Shown: positions 7,016-16,077, numbered from the stretch's first letter. The stretch is 64,000 nt of DNA from JAIBJN01 sp963811635 (GCA_963811635.1 CAWESB010000008.1:62001-126000), one strand, 5' to 3'. Numbers and translations are program-made. Notes: generated by a model from the sequence alone, not told the origin.

Positions 7016-7998
7016 GCGGCTCCGCGGCGGTCGCAGCGGTCGACTACCACACGGCGGGCGAGCCCTTCCGGATCGTCACCGGTGGAGTGCCGCCGCTGGA
7101 GGGCGCCACGATCCTGGAGAAGCGGCGCTTCGCGCTCGAGCGCCTCGATCCGGTGCGGCGGCTGCTCGTCCACGAGCCGCGCGGCCATGCCGACATGTAC
7201 GGCTGCTTCGTCACGGAGCCGGAGGACGAGGGCGCCGACCTCGGCGTCGTCTTCTTCCACAATGCCGGCTTTTCGACCGCCTGCGGGCACGGGACGATCG
7301 CGCTCGTCACCTGGGCGCTCGAGAGCGGTGTCCTTCCCCTAGAGGAGCCCGAGTCCCGCGTCGTCGTGGACGTGCCCTCCGGGCGGCTGGAGACCGTGGC
7401 GCAGGTGGAGGACGGCGCCGTCCGCTCGGTGCGGTTCCGCAACGTGCCCGCCTATGTCGAGGCGGAGGCCCTGCTCGCGGAGGGGCTGCGCGCCGACGTC
7501 GCCTTCGGCGGCGCCTTCTACGCCTCGGTCGCGTCACCCCTACCGGTGCAGCCGCGAAACCTCCCCGAGCTGATCCAGCTCGGCCGTGCCGTGAAGGCGG
7601 GGCTCGAGGCGCAGCGCGGGTTCGTCCATCCCCTCGAACCGGAGCTCCGTGACATCTACGGGGTCATCTTCTGGGAGCGCATCGACATGGGCCCGCCGCT
7701 CCGGCAGCGCAACGTGACCGTCTTCGCAGACGGGGAGGTCGACCGCTCGCCCTGCGGCAGCGGCACCTCTGCACGCCTCGCCGTGCTGGAGCGGGCCGGC
7801 GAGCTCCCGCGCGGCACCGAGCTCATCCACGAGAGCGTCGTCGACACGGAGTTCCGCGCGCGGGTCGTCGCCGACGCCGAGGTCGCGGGCCGCCCGGCCG
7901 TGATCACCGAGGTCGAAGGCAGCGCCTACCGCACGGGTGCCCACGAGTTCGCCCTCGATCCGCGCGACCCGCTCGGCGAGGGCTTCCTCCTCCGTTAG
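6976..7998 (+). CDS. Proline racemase / hydroxyproline epimerase family protein
   Basis: PLP-independent racemase fold of about 330 residues. Both catalytic cysteines are present: ACGHGTIAL and SPCGSGTSARL. That Cys/Cys pair is typical of proline racemase and 4-hydroxyproline 2-epimerase rather than the Ser/Cys or Thr/Cys trans-3-hydroxyproline dehydratases. The N-terminal family motif VDYHTAGEPFRIVTGG starts near 7029. The start is uncertain: the only standard in-frame codon is GTG 6976, overlapping mscL by 40 nt; a CTG at 7012, overlapping the mscL stop by 4 nt, would fit the family length better. It may serve hydroxyproline or D-amino-acid catabolism, but no pathway neighbours are present. 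Confidence 0.85.
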   Translation: MRLLHGGGRPVGLSGSAAVAAVDYHTAGEPFRIVTGGVPPLEGATILEKRRFALERLDPVRRLLVHEPRGHADMYGCFVTEPEDEGADLGVVFFHNAGFSTACGHGTIALVTWALESGVLPLEEPESRVVVDVPSGRLETVAQVEDGAVRSVRFRNVPAYVEAEALLAEGLRADVAFGGAFYASVASPLPVQPRNLPELIQLGRAVKAGLEAQRGFVHPLEPELRDIYGVIFWERIDMGPPLRQRNVTVFADGEVDRSPCGSGTSARLAVLERAGELPRGTELIHESVVDTEFRARVVADAEVAGRPAVITEVEGSAYRTGAHEFALDPRDPLGEGFLLR

Positions 7999-8020
7999 GC
8001 CATGTCCTCGGCGGCCACGA

Positions 8021-8037
8021 CCGGGGTCTGACCCCGG
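8021..8037. repeat. Short perfect palindrome (GGGGTC/GACCCC type)
   Basis: CCGGGGTC-T-GACCCCGG is an 8-bp perfect inverted repeat with one central base, 23 nt past the racemase stop. Similar GGGGTCnGACCCC palindromes are, from general experience, recurrent in some GC-rich actinobacterial genomes, but only this copy was seen in the window. Confidence 0.4.
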
Positions 8038-8038
8038 G

Positions 8039-8061
8039 CATGGCCCTTTCGGCGGGCCATG
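8039..8061 (+). terminator. Hairpin between convergent racemase and amidinohydrolase genes
   Basis: CATGGCCC (8039-8046) and GGGCCATG (8054-8061) form a perfect 8-bp stem with a 7-nt loop beginning TTTC. It sits in the 175-nt gap between two convergent genes, the usual place for a bidirectional terminator; a U-tract is lacking. The rest of the gap (8062-8174) shows nothing else recognisable. Confidence 0.45.
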
Positions 8062-8174
8062 TCTGTGGAGCAGATCGGGTTCTCCCTGCTCGGCGCGAGG
8101 CCGGCCGTCCACACGCGGCCGTTACGGACACGGCCCGGTGGCCGGCATCTGGACGCGGCGGAAAGGGACGGGGG

Positions 8175-9008
8175 CTAGGCGCCGCGGAGGATGGGGCGCG
8201 TGAGGCAGGTCGGGCCGCCGTCGCCCGGGCGGGAGATGTGATCGCCCTGGTAGACGCGGACGTCGACGCCGGCCTTCTCCATGCGCCGGCGCGACTCGTC
8301 GTTGCCGGCGAGCGCGAGCGCAACGCGCGGGCCGAGCGCGAGCACGTTTGGGCCCATCGACTCGAACTCGTCGTCCGGCACCTCGACGAGTTCGATCCCG
8401 CGCCCCTGAAGAATCTCGACCAGGCGGACGGGCATGAGCGGGAGGTAGACGGCCGCGAGGTCGACATCGAGGGGCGAGAGGAAGGACATCAGGTGCATGA
8501 CCTCGCTCGCGCCGTGGTAGTGGGGGAGGTCGAAGGCGATCACGTCGACGTCGGGCAGCAGCTCGCGGAGCGACCGGATGCCCTCGTCGTTCGTCCGGTA
8601 GCCCCGGCCGACCAGGAGCGTCTGCTCGTCGAGCCAGACCGTGTCGCCGCCCTCTGCAAGCGCGGGCGCGTCGAGGCGGCCCGCGATCGGGACGCCGGCC
8701 TCGACGAAGTCGGCGCCCATGGCGTCGGGCTCGCCGCGCCTTCCTTCCTTGCCGGGCCGCAGGAGGATGGCGCCCGTGTCCGCGACGATGGCCGGGTCGT
8801 ACGTGTAGATGGCGTCCGGATCCGGGCCGTGCGGCGTCTCTGCGAGGACCACCTCGGCCCCGCTCTCGGCGAGCAGCGCGCGGAAGGCTGCGTGCTCCGC
8901 CACCATCGCGCCGGGGTCAGGCTCGGAGCGCCAGCCGTAGGCCTGCCAGAAGACAGCATCGTCGGCGCGCGGAGCCCGCACGAGCACCCTGCGGAGCGGG
9001 GCCGTCAT
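8175..9008 (-). CDS. DDAH/arginine-deiminase-like amidinohydrolase
   Basis: A 277-residue protein of the guanidino-group-modifying superfamily. Conserved features are PDAIYTYDPAIV, EGGDTVWLDEQTLLVGRGYRTN, a His in EVMHLMSFLSPLD and the nucleophilic Cys in GGPTCLTRPI near the C-terminus. These match dimethylarginine dimethylaminohydrolase-like enzymes (release of dimethylamine or citrulline from methylarginines) and related hydrolases. ATG 9008 (MTAPLRRVLVRAP) was preferred over ATG 9044, which would leave only 3 nt to the divergent selD start. Substrate is inferred only at superfamily level. Confidence 0.8.
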   Translation of the reverse strand: MTAPLRRVLVRAPRADDAVFWQAYGWRSEPDPGAMVAEHAAFRALLAESGAEVVLAETPHGPDPDAIYTYDPAIVADTGAILLRPGKEGRRGEPDAMGADFVEAGVPIAGRLDAPALAEGGDTVWLDEQTLLVGRGYRTNDEGIRSLRELLPDVDVIAFDLPHYHGASEVMHLMSFLSPLDVDLAAVYLPLMPVRLVEILQGRGIELVEVPDDEFESMGPNVLALGPRVALALAGNDESRRRMEKAGVDVRVYQGDHISRPGDGGPTCLTRPILRGA

Positions 9009-9047
9009 GCTCTGACAGCCAAACTGACGGGCGGTAACCTCCATCGA

Positions 9048-10076
9048 ATGGAGACTACAGCCCGCCTCACCGGACTAGAAGCGGGAGGAGGCTGCGCAGC
9101 GAAGTACTCGGCGGCCCGGCTGGAGGAGCTGCTTGCCGGCTTCCTGCCGAGTGCGCCCGAGAACCTGCTCGTCGGCCTCGCGCCCGCCGACGACGCCGCC
9201 GTCTACAAGCTCGACGACGAGCGGGCCCTGATCTTCACTACCGACTTCTTCCCGCCGATGGTCGACGACCCGGCGCTCTTCGGCGCGGTGGCCGCTGCGA
9301 ACGCGCTGAACGACGTGTTCGCGATGGGCGGGAAGCCGCTGCTCGCGCTCTCGATCGCCGCCTTCCCGGAGGAGCTTCCGGTCGAGACCGTGCGCGCGAT
9401 CTTCGATGCGGCGGCCGACAAGGTGCAGGAGGCCGGCGCCGTGCTCGCCGGGGGGCACACGATTCGCGACGCCGAGCCGAAGTACGGGCTCGCCGTCGTC
9501 GGCACCGTGCACCCGGAAGCGCTGTGGCGCAAGGGCGGCGCGAGGCCCGGCGACGCGCTCTTCCTGACGAAGCCGCTGGGGACCGGCCTCGTCCTCGCCG
9601 GCGTCGCGAAGGGCGTCCTCGGCGAGGCCGAGGAGGCCGAGGCGACTCATCTCATGGCCGAGCTCAACGACCGCGCGGCCGAGGCGCTCCGCGGGCTCGA
9701 GCCGGGAGCGGTCACCGACGTCACCGGCTTCGGGCTCTTCGGCCACGCGCACGAGGTCGCCCTGCGCAGCGGCGCTCGCATCGTTCTCGACGCCGCGTCC
9801 CTGCCCGCGCTCCCCGGCGCGCTCGAGGCCGCCGCGCAGGGCGTCCGCACCGGCGGAGACGCGCGCAACCGTGACTTCGCCGGCCACGCGCTTTCCCTGG
9901 ACGGAGCCCCGGAGGAGCTCGTCGCGCTCGGCTACGACCCGCAGACGGCCGGCGGCCTGCTCGTCTCCCTCCCCGCCGACAAGGCCGCCGTGCTCGAGGC
10001 GCTGTTCCGGGAAGCGGGACTCTTCCTCGCCCGCATCGGCCGGGTCGAGGAGGGGAGCGGGGTGATCGTCTCCTGA
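9048..10076 (+). CDS. selD: Selenide, water dikinase (selenophosphate synthetase)
   Basis: A 342-residue SelD that makes selenophosphate from selenide and ATP. The N-terminal catalytic segment is GGGCAAKY with Cys16 in the position occupied by Cys or selenocysteine; the second cysteine of the E. coli GCGCK loop is Ala here. ATP- and metal-binding motifs PADDAAVYKLDDERALIFTT, GHTIRDAEPKYG and DVTGFGLFGHAHE follow. The stop overlaps the heme A synthase start (TGATG). It implies selenocysteine or selenouridine synthesis somewhere in the genome; no selA, selB, selC or selU lies in this window. Confidence 0.93.
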   Translation: METTARLTGLEAGGGCAAKYSAARLEELLAGFLPSAPENLLVGLAPADDAAVYKLDDERALIFTTDFFPPMVDDPALFGAVAAANALNDVFAMGGKPLLALSIAAFPEELPVETVRAIFDAAADKVQEAGAVLAGGHTIRDAEPKYGLAVVGTVHPEALWRKGGARPGDALFLTKPLGTGLVLAGVAKGVLGEAEEAEATHLMAELNDRAAEALRGLEPGAVTDVTGFGLFGHAHEVALRSGARIVLDAASLPALPGALEAAAQGVRTGGDARNRDFAGHALSLDGAPEELVALGYDPQTAGGLLVSLPADKAAVLEALFREAGLFLARIGRVEEGSGVIVS

Positions 10077-10990
10077 TGGAGGCCGGCGCGCGCACGGCGC
10101 GGCTTCGCTCCTTGACGCTCTCGCCCGCCGCGTTCACGCGGTTCGCCTTTGCGGCACTCGCGGCGCTCTTCCTGATCGTCGTCTCGGGCGCGACCGTGCG
10201 CCTCACCGGGTCGGGTCTCGGCTGCGAGAACTGGCCCAACTGCGGCGAGACCTTCCTGCCGCCCAAGGACTACAACGCGCTGATCGAGTTCGGCAATCGT
10301 GTAGCGGGCGTGATCGTCGGCCTGACGACACTCGCGGCCGCGGCGGCCGCGTTCCGCGTGCCCGGCCTGCCCCGCTGGCTCTTCTGGTGCGCGGTCGCGC
10401 TCCCCTTCACGGTGCTGGCGCAGGGGATCCTGGGTGGGATCACGGTCATCTTCGACCTGCACCCGCTCATCGTCATGGGCCACTACCTGCTCTCGCTGGC
10501 CGCACTGGCGGTGGCGGTGGCCGTCGTCCAGGGGGCGCGCGACTTCGACCGCGGCGCCGCGGCGGAGGCGCCGCTCGGCTCGGCCTGGCTCGCCCTGGCC
10601 CTCGTACCCGCGGCCGGGGCGCTCGTCGTCTCGGGGACCCTGGTCACGGCCGCCGGGCCTCATTCGGGCGGCGAGGAGATCCCACGGTTCGGAAACCTCG
10701 TCAACGCGGTCCACATCCACATCGGCGCGACGGCGATCTTCGGGGTCGCCTTCCTCGCCCTGCTTGCGCTCCTGATCGCCGAGCGCCGGCGCGCCCGTGT
10801 CGAGCTCGGGCTCGCGGGCGTCGTGCTGTGCCTCCTCCTGGCCCAGATGGCCGTCGGCGAGGTGCAGTGGCGCGAGGCCCTGCCCTGGTGGCTCGTGCTC
10901 GTCCACGTGACGCTGGCGACAGCGGTCTGGGTGGTCGTCGTCGCGCTCGCGACCCGCATCGTGCTCAGGCACAGAGCCCGCCTGCCGTAG
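10076..10990 (+). CDS. ctaA: Heme A synthase (COX15/CtaA family)
   Basis: A 304-residue polytopic membrane protein of two four-helix halves that oxidises heme O to heme A for aa3-type cytochrome oxidase. Family motifs seen: GATVRLTGSGLGCENWPNC near residue 40, EFGNRVAGVIVG, and the heme-ligand histidines in MGHYLLS, AVHIHIGA and LVHVTLA. The cysteine pair C-x5-C in the first extracytoplasmic loop (CENWPNC) is the redox pair of CtaA type. Start overlaps the selD stop by one base, indicating translational coupling, although the two functions are not obviously linked. Confidence 0.92.
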   Translation: MEAGARTARLRSLTLSPAAFTRFAFAALAALFLIVVSGATVRLTGSGLGCENWPNCGETFLPPKDYNALIEFGNRVAGVIVGLTTLAAAAAAFRVPGLPRWLFWCAVALPFTVLAQGILGGITVIFDLHPLIVMGHYLLSLAALAVAVAVVQGARDFDRGAAAEAPLGSAWLALALVPAAGALVVSGTLVTAAGPHSGGEEIPRFGNLVNAVHIHIGATAIFGVAFLALLALLIAERRRARVELGLAGVVLCLLLAQMAVGEVQWREALPWWLVLVHVTLATAVWVVVVALATRIVLRHRARLP

Positions 10991-11035
10991 ACTGGACGCA
11001 TCGCAGGGCATCTCCGCATCGAGAGCCGCCCGACG

Positions 11036-11893
11036 TTGCGCCGACCCGTGCTGGTGGCCGCGTTCAGGGGCTGGAACGACGGCGCTCAGGGCGCGTCCCT
11101 CGCCGCGAGCTTCCTGGCCCAGAGCTGGAGCGCCGAGCGCTTCGCCGACATCGACCCCGAGGAGTTTTACGACTTCCAGGCGGTCCGCCCGCACGTGCGC
11201 CTCGAGGAAGGCATCACGCGCACGATCGACTGGCCCGAGAACACTTTCTACAGCGCCGAGATCCCGGGGCTCGGCCGCGATGCCGTCATCCTCCTCGGGA
11301 TCGAGCCGAACACGCGCTGGCGCACCTTCGCCGCGGAGATCAGCGGGCTGGCGAAGGATCTCGGGGTCGAGCTCGTCGTCACCCTGGGCGCGCTGCTCGC
11401 GGACGTGCCGCACACCCGCCCCGCGCCGGTGACCGGCTCGGCGAGCGATGCGGAGCTCGTCGAGGAGCTCGGGCTGACGTCGTCACGCTACGAAGGGCCT
11501 ACCGGCATCGTCGGCATCCTGCACGACGCGTGCCGCGAGGCCGGGCTCCCCTCGGCGAGCCTCTGGGCCGCGGTCCCGCACTACGTCTCGCTGGCGGCGA
11601 GCCCGAAGGCAGCTCTCGCGCTGTCTGAGCGGCTGGGCGCGCTGCTGGGGACGACGCTCGATCTCTCCGACCTCGAGCGCGCCGCCGACGCCTACGAGCT
11701 CCAGGTCACTGCCGCGGTCGCGCAGGACGAGGAGACCGAGGCCTACGTGCACGAGCTCGAGACGAGGCGCGACGCCCTCGGCGAGGAGCTGGACATGCCC
11801 TCCGGCGATAGCCTGGCCGCCGAGCTCACCCGCTTCCTCAAGGAGCACGAGGAGCGGACGCGCGAGCTCGACGACGAGCCGCCCAACACGTAG
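11036..11893 (+). CDS. PAC2 family (proteasome-assembly-chaperone-like) protein
   Basis: A 285-residue PAC2 protein; the fold is shared with eukaryotic proteasome assembly chaperone 2 and is common in actinobacteria, where its role is not firmly established. Typical segments: PVLVAAFRGWNDGAQGA at the N-terminus, VVTLGALLADVPHTRP and ASLWAAVPHYVSLAASPKAAL. TTG 11036 is the only normal start codon in the open frame after the ctaA stop. The family-like sequence seems to extend upstream (HLRIESRPTLRR), so a non-standard start within 10991-11035 is possible. Confidence 0.85.
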   Translation: MRRPVLVAAFRGWNDGAQGASLAASFLAQSWSAERFADIDPEEFYDFQAVRPHVRLEEGITRTIDWPENTFYSAEIPGLGRDAVILLGIEPNTRWRTFAAEISGLAKDLGVELVVTLGALLADVPHTRPAPVTGSASDAELVEELGLTSSRYEGPTGIVGILHDACREAGLPSASLWAAVPHYVSLAASPKAALALSERLGALLGTTLDLSDLERAADAYELQVTAAVAQDEETEAYVHELETRRDALGEELDMPSGDSLAAELTRFLKEHEERTRELDDEPPNT

Positions 11894-11896
11894 CAG

Positions 11897-13537
11897 CTAC
11901 CCGAACGTGAACGCGTAGGCTTCCGTCCCCGGCGAGAGGCGGAGGTCGAGCGTGTGCTCGCCCTTCTCGCCCGGGATGCGCGCCAGGGTGTAGAGGTCGT
12001 CCTGGGTCACCTTCACGGTGCCGACGCGCGTGCCGTCGACGGTCGCCTCCACGGTCTCGCGGTCACCCTCGGTCCCGAGCACGAGGAAGACCTTGCTGCC
12101 GATGAAGCGCAGGCGCAGGCGGGCGTCCTCGCCCGCGACGATTCGCTCCTCCTCGACCGTCCAGCGGCCGCCGTAGGCGAGCCCGTGCAGCGGCACGAAC
12201 TTCGGGATCGTGTACTCCGCCTCGCGGTCGGGGGCGATCTGCGAGCCGATGAAGCGATCGATCCGTCCGTAGCCGAGATAGCTCTCCGGGGTCTGCGGGC
12301 CGGTGGGCGTCGCGTCCTCGATCTCGTCGGACACGAGGGAGCCGTCGCCGCCCTCGGCCAGGAGCTCGCGGATGATCTCCTCGCTCTCCTCGTAGTCGCC
12401 CTCGCCGAAGTGGGCGTAACGGATCCGCCCCTGCCGGTCGACGAAGTACTTCGCGGGCCAGTACTGGTTGTCCCAGGCCTGCCAGGTGCCGAAGTCCGGA
12501 TCGAGCGCGACCGGGTAGTCGATCGCGTGGTCCCGCACCGCGCGCTCGACGTTGTCCGGCTCACGCTCGAACGCGAACTCCGGCGTGTGCACGCCGACGA
12601 CCACGAGCCCGTCCTTGCGGTAGGCGTCGTACCACGCCTTCACGTGGGGGAGCGTGCGCAGGCAGTTGATGCAGGAGTAGGTCCAGAAGTCGAGCACGAC
12701 GACCTTCCCGCGCAGCGACGCCATCGTCAGCGGCTGAGAGTTGATCCAGGCCTGGATGCCCTCGAACTCGGGTGCCGGCCCGTAGTCGGCGAGCACCTCC
12801 TCCTGGGCGATGCCGTCGCTGCCGACGAGCTCGTCGAGCTCGCCGCGCGCCGAGGCGCTCTCCTCGAGGCGCTGGAGCGCGCGCGTGTATTCGGGCACGC
12901 GGGTCTGCAGGTCCTTGTCGACGCCGAGGATCATGAGGACGACCACTCCGAGGATGGCGACGCCGAGCCCGCGCCGGACGGCGGGCGCGTGCGCTCTGAC
13001 GGAGCGCAGGTTCATGCCGCGCCGCGCAGCGATGGCCACGCCGAGCAGGACGAGCCCCGCCCCGAGGCCGTAGGCCAGCGTGATCAGGAACGCTTCGAGC
13101 GTGAGGCTCTGCGTCGCGGCGACGGTGACGACCGCCGCGATCACGGGCCCCGCGCACGGCGTGAAGAGCAGTCCGAGGCTGAGGCCGAGCACGAAGCCGC
13201 CGCCGGTGTCGCTCGGCCGGCGCCGCGCGAGCGCGTAGAAGGGCCGGCCGAGCACGTCGCCGAGCCGGGGCCACACCAGCGAGAGGCCGACGACGGCGAC
13301 GACCGCGATGGCGAGATTTCGGAGCAGGTCGTCCGGAAGCCCGAGCGCGGACAGGAGCGCGGTCGCCGTGAGCGTGAAGACGGTGAAGCTCGTGACCAGG
13401 CCCGCGACGATCGCAAACGGTCGGCGTGGGCCGCCCGTCGCCCCGCCGGCGAGAACGACCGGAAGAACCGGCAGGACGCACGGCGAGACAGCCGTGACGA
13501 TGCCTGCGACGAAGGCGATGCCGAGCAGCAGCAGCAT
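11897..13537 (-). CDS. CcdA-thioredoxin fusion (DipZ-like) with C-terminal beta domain
   Basis: A 546-residue membrane thiol-redox protein. Residues 1-215 are a CcdA/DsbD-type six-helix domain with the two transport cysteines Cys20 (VSPCVLPVLP) and Cys128 (FTPCAGPV). Residues about 245-395 are a TlpA/thioredoxin domain with active site Cys289-I-N-Cys292. The last 140 residues form a beta-rich module (IDRFIGSQIAPDREAEYTIP) as in mycobacterial DipZ. It should move electrons from cytoplasmic thioredoxin to extracytoplasmic proteins or cytochrome c. Proximity to ctaA is compatible with respiratory-chain biogenesis. It is convergent with the PAC2 gene, 3 nt apart. Confidence 0.9.
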   Translation of the reverse strand: MLLLLGIAFVAGIVTAVSPCVLPVLPVVLAGGATGGPRRPFAIVAGLVTSFTVFTLTATALLSALGLPDDLLRNLAIAVVAVVGLSLVWPRLGDVLGRPFYALARRRPSDTGGGFVLGLSLGLLFTPCAGPVIAAVVTVAATQSLTLEAFLITLAYGLGAGLVLLGVAIAARRGMNLRSVRAHAPAVRRGLGVAILGVVVLMILGVDKDLQTRVPEYTRALQRLEESASARGELDELVGSDGIAQEEVLADYGPAPEFEGIQAWINSQPLTMASLRGKVVVLDFWTYSCINCLRTLPHVKAWYDAYRKDGLVVVGVHTPEFAFEREPDNVERAVRDHAIDYPVALDPDFGTWQAWDNQYWPAKYFVDRQGRIRYAHFGEGDYEESEEIIRELLAEGGDGSLVSDEIEDATPTGPQTPESYLGYGRIDRFIGSQIAPDREAEYTIPKFVPLHGLAYGGRWTVEEERIVAGEDARLRLRFIGSKVFLVLGTEGDRETVEATVDGTRVGTVKVTQDDLYTLARIPGEKGEHTLDLRLSPGTEAYAFTFG

Positions 13538-13574
13538 CTGCTTGCGATGCTAGCCGCGGCGCCTTAACGCGCGC

Positions 13575-16073
13575 TTACGCGGTCTTCTCGACTGCCTCGG
13601 CGGCGGGCGCAGCGGGAACGGGGAGCTCCTGCGGCTGCCTTTCGTCCGGCTTGCCGTTCTGGGAGTGCCTGCGCTGGGCCTGCGTCTCGTCGACCTTCCG
13701 CTTCTTCTTGCGGCGCCGGCGGCGCGACTTGCTGGAAGGCTGCTTGGGCGCGGGCAGGTTGTCGGCGAGCGCGTTCGCCACCTCCTGGACGCTGCCGATC
13801 CGCTCGCGGACGCCGTCGATCAGGCGCTGCGCGGTCGGCGTGTACGCCTCGGCCGAGGCCAGGAGCGCGGCGGCGACGTGCGTTGGCTGCTCGAGCGCGA
13901 CGTTGACGAGGCGGGCCGCGTTCTCCTCGTGCCGGTGCCCTCGCGAGTTGGTCAGCGCTCCGAGAAGCCGCTTGGCCTCGGGCAGGTCGGCGCTCGCGCG
14001 CCGGTCCTGGATCTTGCGCGTCGCGCGGGCAAGGCGCCAGGTCCACCGGGCGACGATGTCGTCGGGGGCCTCCACCTTCCCCTCGCCGATGGCGCGCAGG
14101 AGGATGCGGACGCCCTGGACGCGGTCCTTCTCCCAGGTCGGCGCCGAGGTCACCATTGTGACGAGGTCGTCGAAGTCGGCTCGGTCGACGATGACGCCGA
14201 CGCGATCGCCGAGGGCCGAGAGCCGCAGCCGGCGGTTCGGGTTCTCCGCCGCGCAGCTCATGAGGAACGCCTCGCGGCAGTCGCGGCTGGCCCGGGCGAG
14301 CTTCTCGGCAAAAGCTTGGCGCTCCTCGAAGCGCACCTGTCGGCCGGCGATGCGCGCCCAGAAGAGCTGCTCGTCGTCGGCGAGACGACTCGGGTCGACG
14401 CGCTCCCACTCGCGGGTGATCACCGCGATGCGCCGCCGCGGGTCGGGCGTCACGGGAACGAGCCAGGGCACCGGTGAGAGCTTGCGTTTTGCGCGCCGCT
14501 GGATCCGTCGGCGCGGCGCCGGGGTCACGCGGGCCCCCGGGCGGTAGAAGTCGGAGTCGAGCAGGCTGTGGATGGTGATCGTGCGGTCGTTGTGCGTGGC
14601 CGCGTCGTCGACGAAATCGATGACGATGCCGGCCTCCTTGCGCGGCGCGAGGCGCATGATCCGCCCGATCCGCTGCTGGTAGACGCGCCGGCTCGCGGTC
14701 GGCGCGAGGTGCATGCACACCGTCGCGCGCGGCGAGTTCCAACCCTCGGCCAGCAGCTGCGCGTTGATGAGGATGTTGATGTCGCCCCGCTCGTAGGCGG
14801 CCAGCGTCTCGGCCAGCCGCACCGGCGGGGTCTTCCCGCTGACGGCCTCCGCCTTGAGGCCGGCGGCGCGGAACTCACGGGCGAGGTTGTAGGCATGGTC
14901 GACGCCGGCCGCGTAGACGATGCCGGGCGTCGCGTCGAAGCGGTCGCGGTAGAGGCTCGCGGCCGCCTGGTTGAAGATCTCCTGGTCGAGGACCTTGGCC
15001 AGGATCTCCTGGTCGTAGTCCCCGCCGACGATGGGGACGGAGGAGATCGCCGCCGCCGGGCGCACGCGGAGCGAGCGCAGCGGCGCGATCAGCCCGCGGC
15101 GGGCGGCGTCGCCGAGGGGCAGGTCGTCGACCGAGGCCGGGAAGACGTCCGAGACCTGCTTCGCGATCAGCTGCTCGGTCGCGGTCATGCCGATGTAGAT
15201 CGGCTCCGTGAGCCGGCGGATGGCAGCGCTGGTCTTCTCGCCGAGGGCGGTGTGCGCCTCGTCGCAGATGACGAGCTGGTACGCGCTGCGCGAGACCGAG
15301 TCGACGTGGCGAGCGAACCAGGCGTATGTCTGGATCGTGAGCGGGTTGTCGCGCAGCGGCTCCTGGCCCTCGAGCACGGCGGCGCGCAGCCGGTCGCCGT
15401 AGCCCTCCGCGGTCAGGTCGCGCGTGAACTGGTCGACCAGGAGGCGCCGGTGGGTGAGGATGAGCACGCCCATCGTCCGCGCGGCCTCGACGAAGCCGCC
15501 GGCGGCGATCGTCTTGCCGGAGGCTGTGGGGTGCCGGAAGCGGTAGCGGCGGACGGCTCCCGGGTCGTCCTGGGCCGCGAGCTCCTCGCCCTCCTCTCCT
15601 TCCTCGCCCTCGGGGTCGGCCTCCTCGAGCTCCTCGTCGTCCTCCCCGAGTTGGCCCTCCGGAGCCTTGCCGTTCTCGACGCCGCTCTCGTGGCCGTTCC
15701 CGTTCTCGGCCACATCCTCGTGCCGGGCGATCAGCTCGGCGAGCATCCCGGCCAGGGCGTCGACCTGGTGACGGCGGAGCTCCGTGCCGGAGGCGAGGCG
15801 CGACGGCTTGTCGGTGAGCACGCGCTCGAGCCCGAGCATGAGCGCGTACTCGACCTTCCATCCCGGGGAGGGCGTGCGCCTGCCCGATTCGATCTCGGCC
15901 AGCGCAGCGTCGAGCGCACGCCTGCGCGCGCGACCCTCGGCGAGCACCTCGGCGACCTCCTCACCCGGATGGATGAACGACTCGCCGGACCAGGCCTCCA
16001 CCCGGAGGGCGGCCGCCGTCAAGGCGTCCGTGGCCTCCGACGTGGCAGTCGGATTGCCTATTGCTTCTTGCAT
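13575..16073 (-). CDS. Superfamily 2 DEAH helicase with acidic insert and basic tail
   Basis: An 832-residue SF2 helicase of the restriction-enzyme R-subunit/UvrB-like group. Walker A is PTASGKT (about residue 183), Walker B DEAH in LVICDEAHTALGEKTS, motif III GMTATEQ and motif VI VYQQRIGRIMRLAPRKEA. An acidic insert (about 140-172, EDDEELEEADPEGEEGEEGE) interrupts the N-terminal lobe before Walker A. A C-terminal 320-residue extension has no recognised domain and ends in a basic stretch (KSRRRRRKKKRK). No nuclease or methylase gene is adjacent, so this is not a complete restriction system. It follows an XRE-TPR gene by 87 nt on the same strand. Hairpins occur in its leader. Confidence 0.85.
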   Translation of the reverse strand: MQEAIGNPTATSEATDALTAAALRVEAWSGESFIHPGEEVAEVLAEGRARRRALDAALAEIESGRRTPSPGWKVEYALMLGLERVLTDKPSRLASGTELRRHQVDALAGMLAELIARHEDVAENGNGHESGVENGKAPEGQLGEDDEELEEADPEGEEGEEGEELAAQDDPGAVRRYRFRHPTASGKTIAAGGFVEAARTMGVLILTHRRLLVDQFTRDLTAEGYGDRLRAAVLEGQEPLRDNPLTIQTYAWFARHVDSVSRSAYQLVICDEAHTALGEKTSAAIRRLTEPIYIGMTATEQLIAKQVSDVFPASVDDLPLGDAARRGLIAPLRSLRVRPAAAISSVPIVGGDYDQEILAKVLDQEIFNQAAASLYRDRFDATPGIVYAAGVDHAYNLAREFRAAGLKAEAVSGKTPPVRLAETLAAYERGDINILINAQLLAEGWNSPRATVCMHLAPTASRRVYQQRIGRIMRLAPRKEAGIVIDFVDDAATHNDRTITIHSLLDSDFYRPGARVTPAPRRRIQRRAKRKLSPVPWLVPVTPDPRRRIAVITREWERVDPSRLADDEQLFWARIAGRQVRFEERQAFAEKLARASRDCREAFLMSCAAENPNRRLRLSALGDRVGVIVDRADFDDLVTMVTSAPTWEKDRVQGVRILLRAIGEGKVEAPDDIVARWTWRLARATRKIQDRRASADLPEAKRLLGALTNSRGHRHEENAARLVNVALEQPTHVAAALLASAEAYTPTAQRLIDGVRERIGSVQEVANALADNLPAPKQPSSKSRRRRRKKKRKVDETQAQRRHSQNGKPDERQPQELPVPAAPAAEAVEKTA

Positions 16074-16077
16074 GGAC

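Noticed and set aside
7981..8174. Palindromes and GGCCATGTC repeats as a possible small mobile element
   Set aside because: Arms are short, there is no target-site duplication and no second copy was seen; called as terminator/short palindrome only.
8040..9044. Long plus-strand open frame preceding selD
   Set aside because: It is the antisense shadow of the amidinohydrolase gene; SelD starts at ATG 9048.
9048..9110. SelD catalytic position as a selenocysteine codon
   Set aside because: The codon is TGC (Cys), not TGA, so no recoding is needed.
13575..16073. Helicase as part of a type I or III restriction-modification system
   Set aside because: No methylase, specificity or nuclease gene is adjacent and no nuclease motif was seen in the protein.
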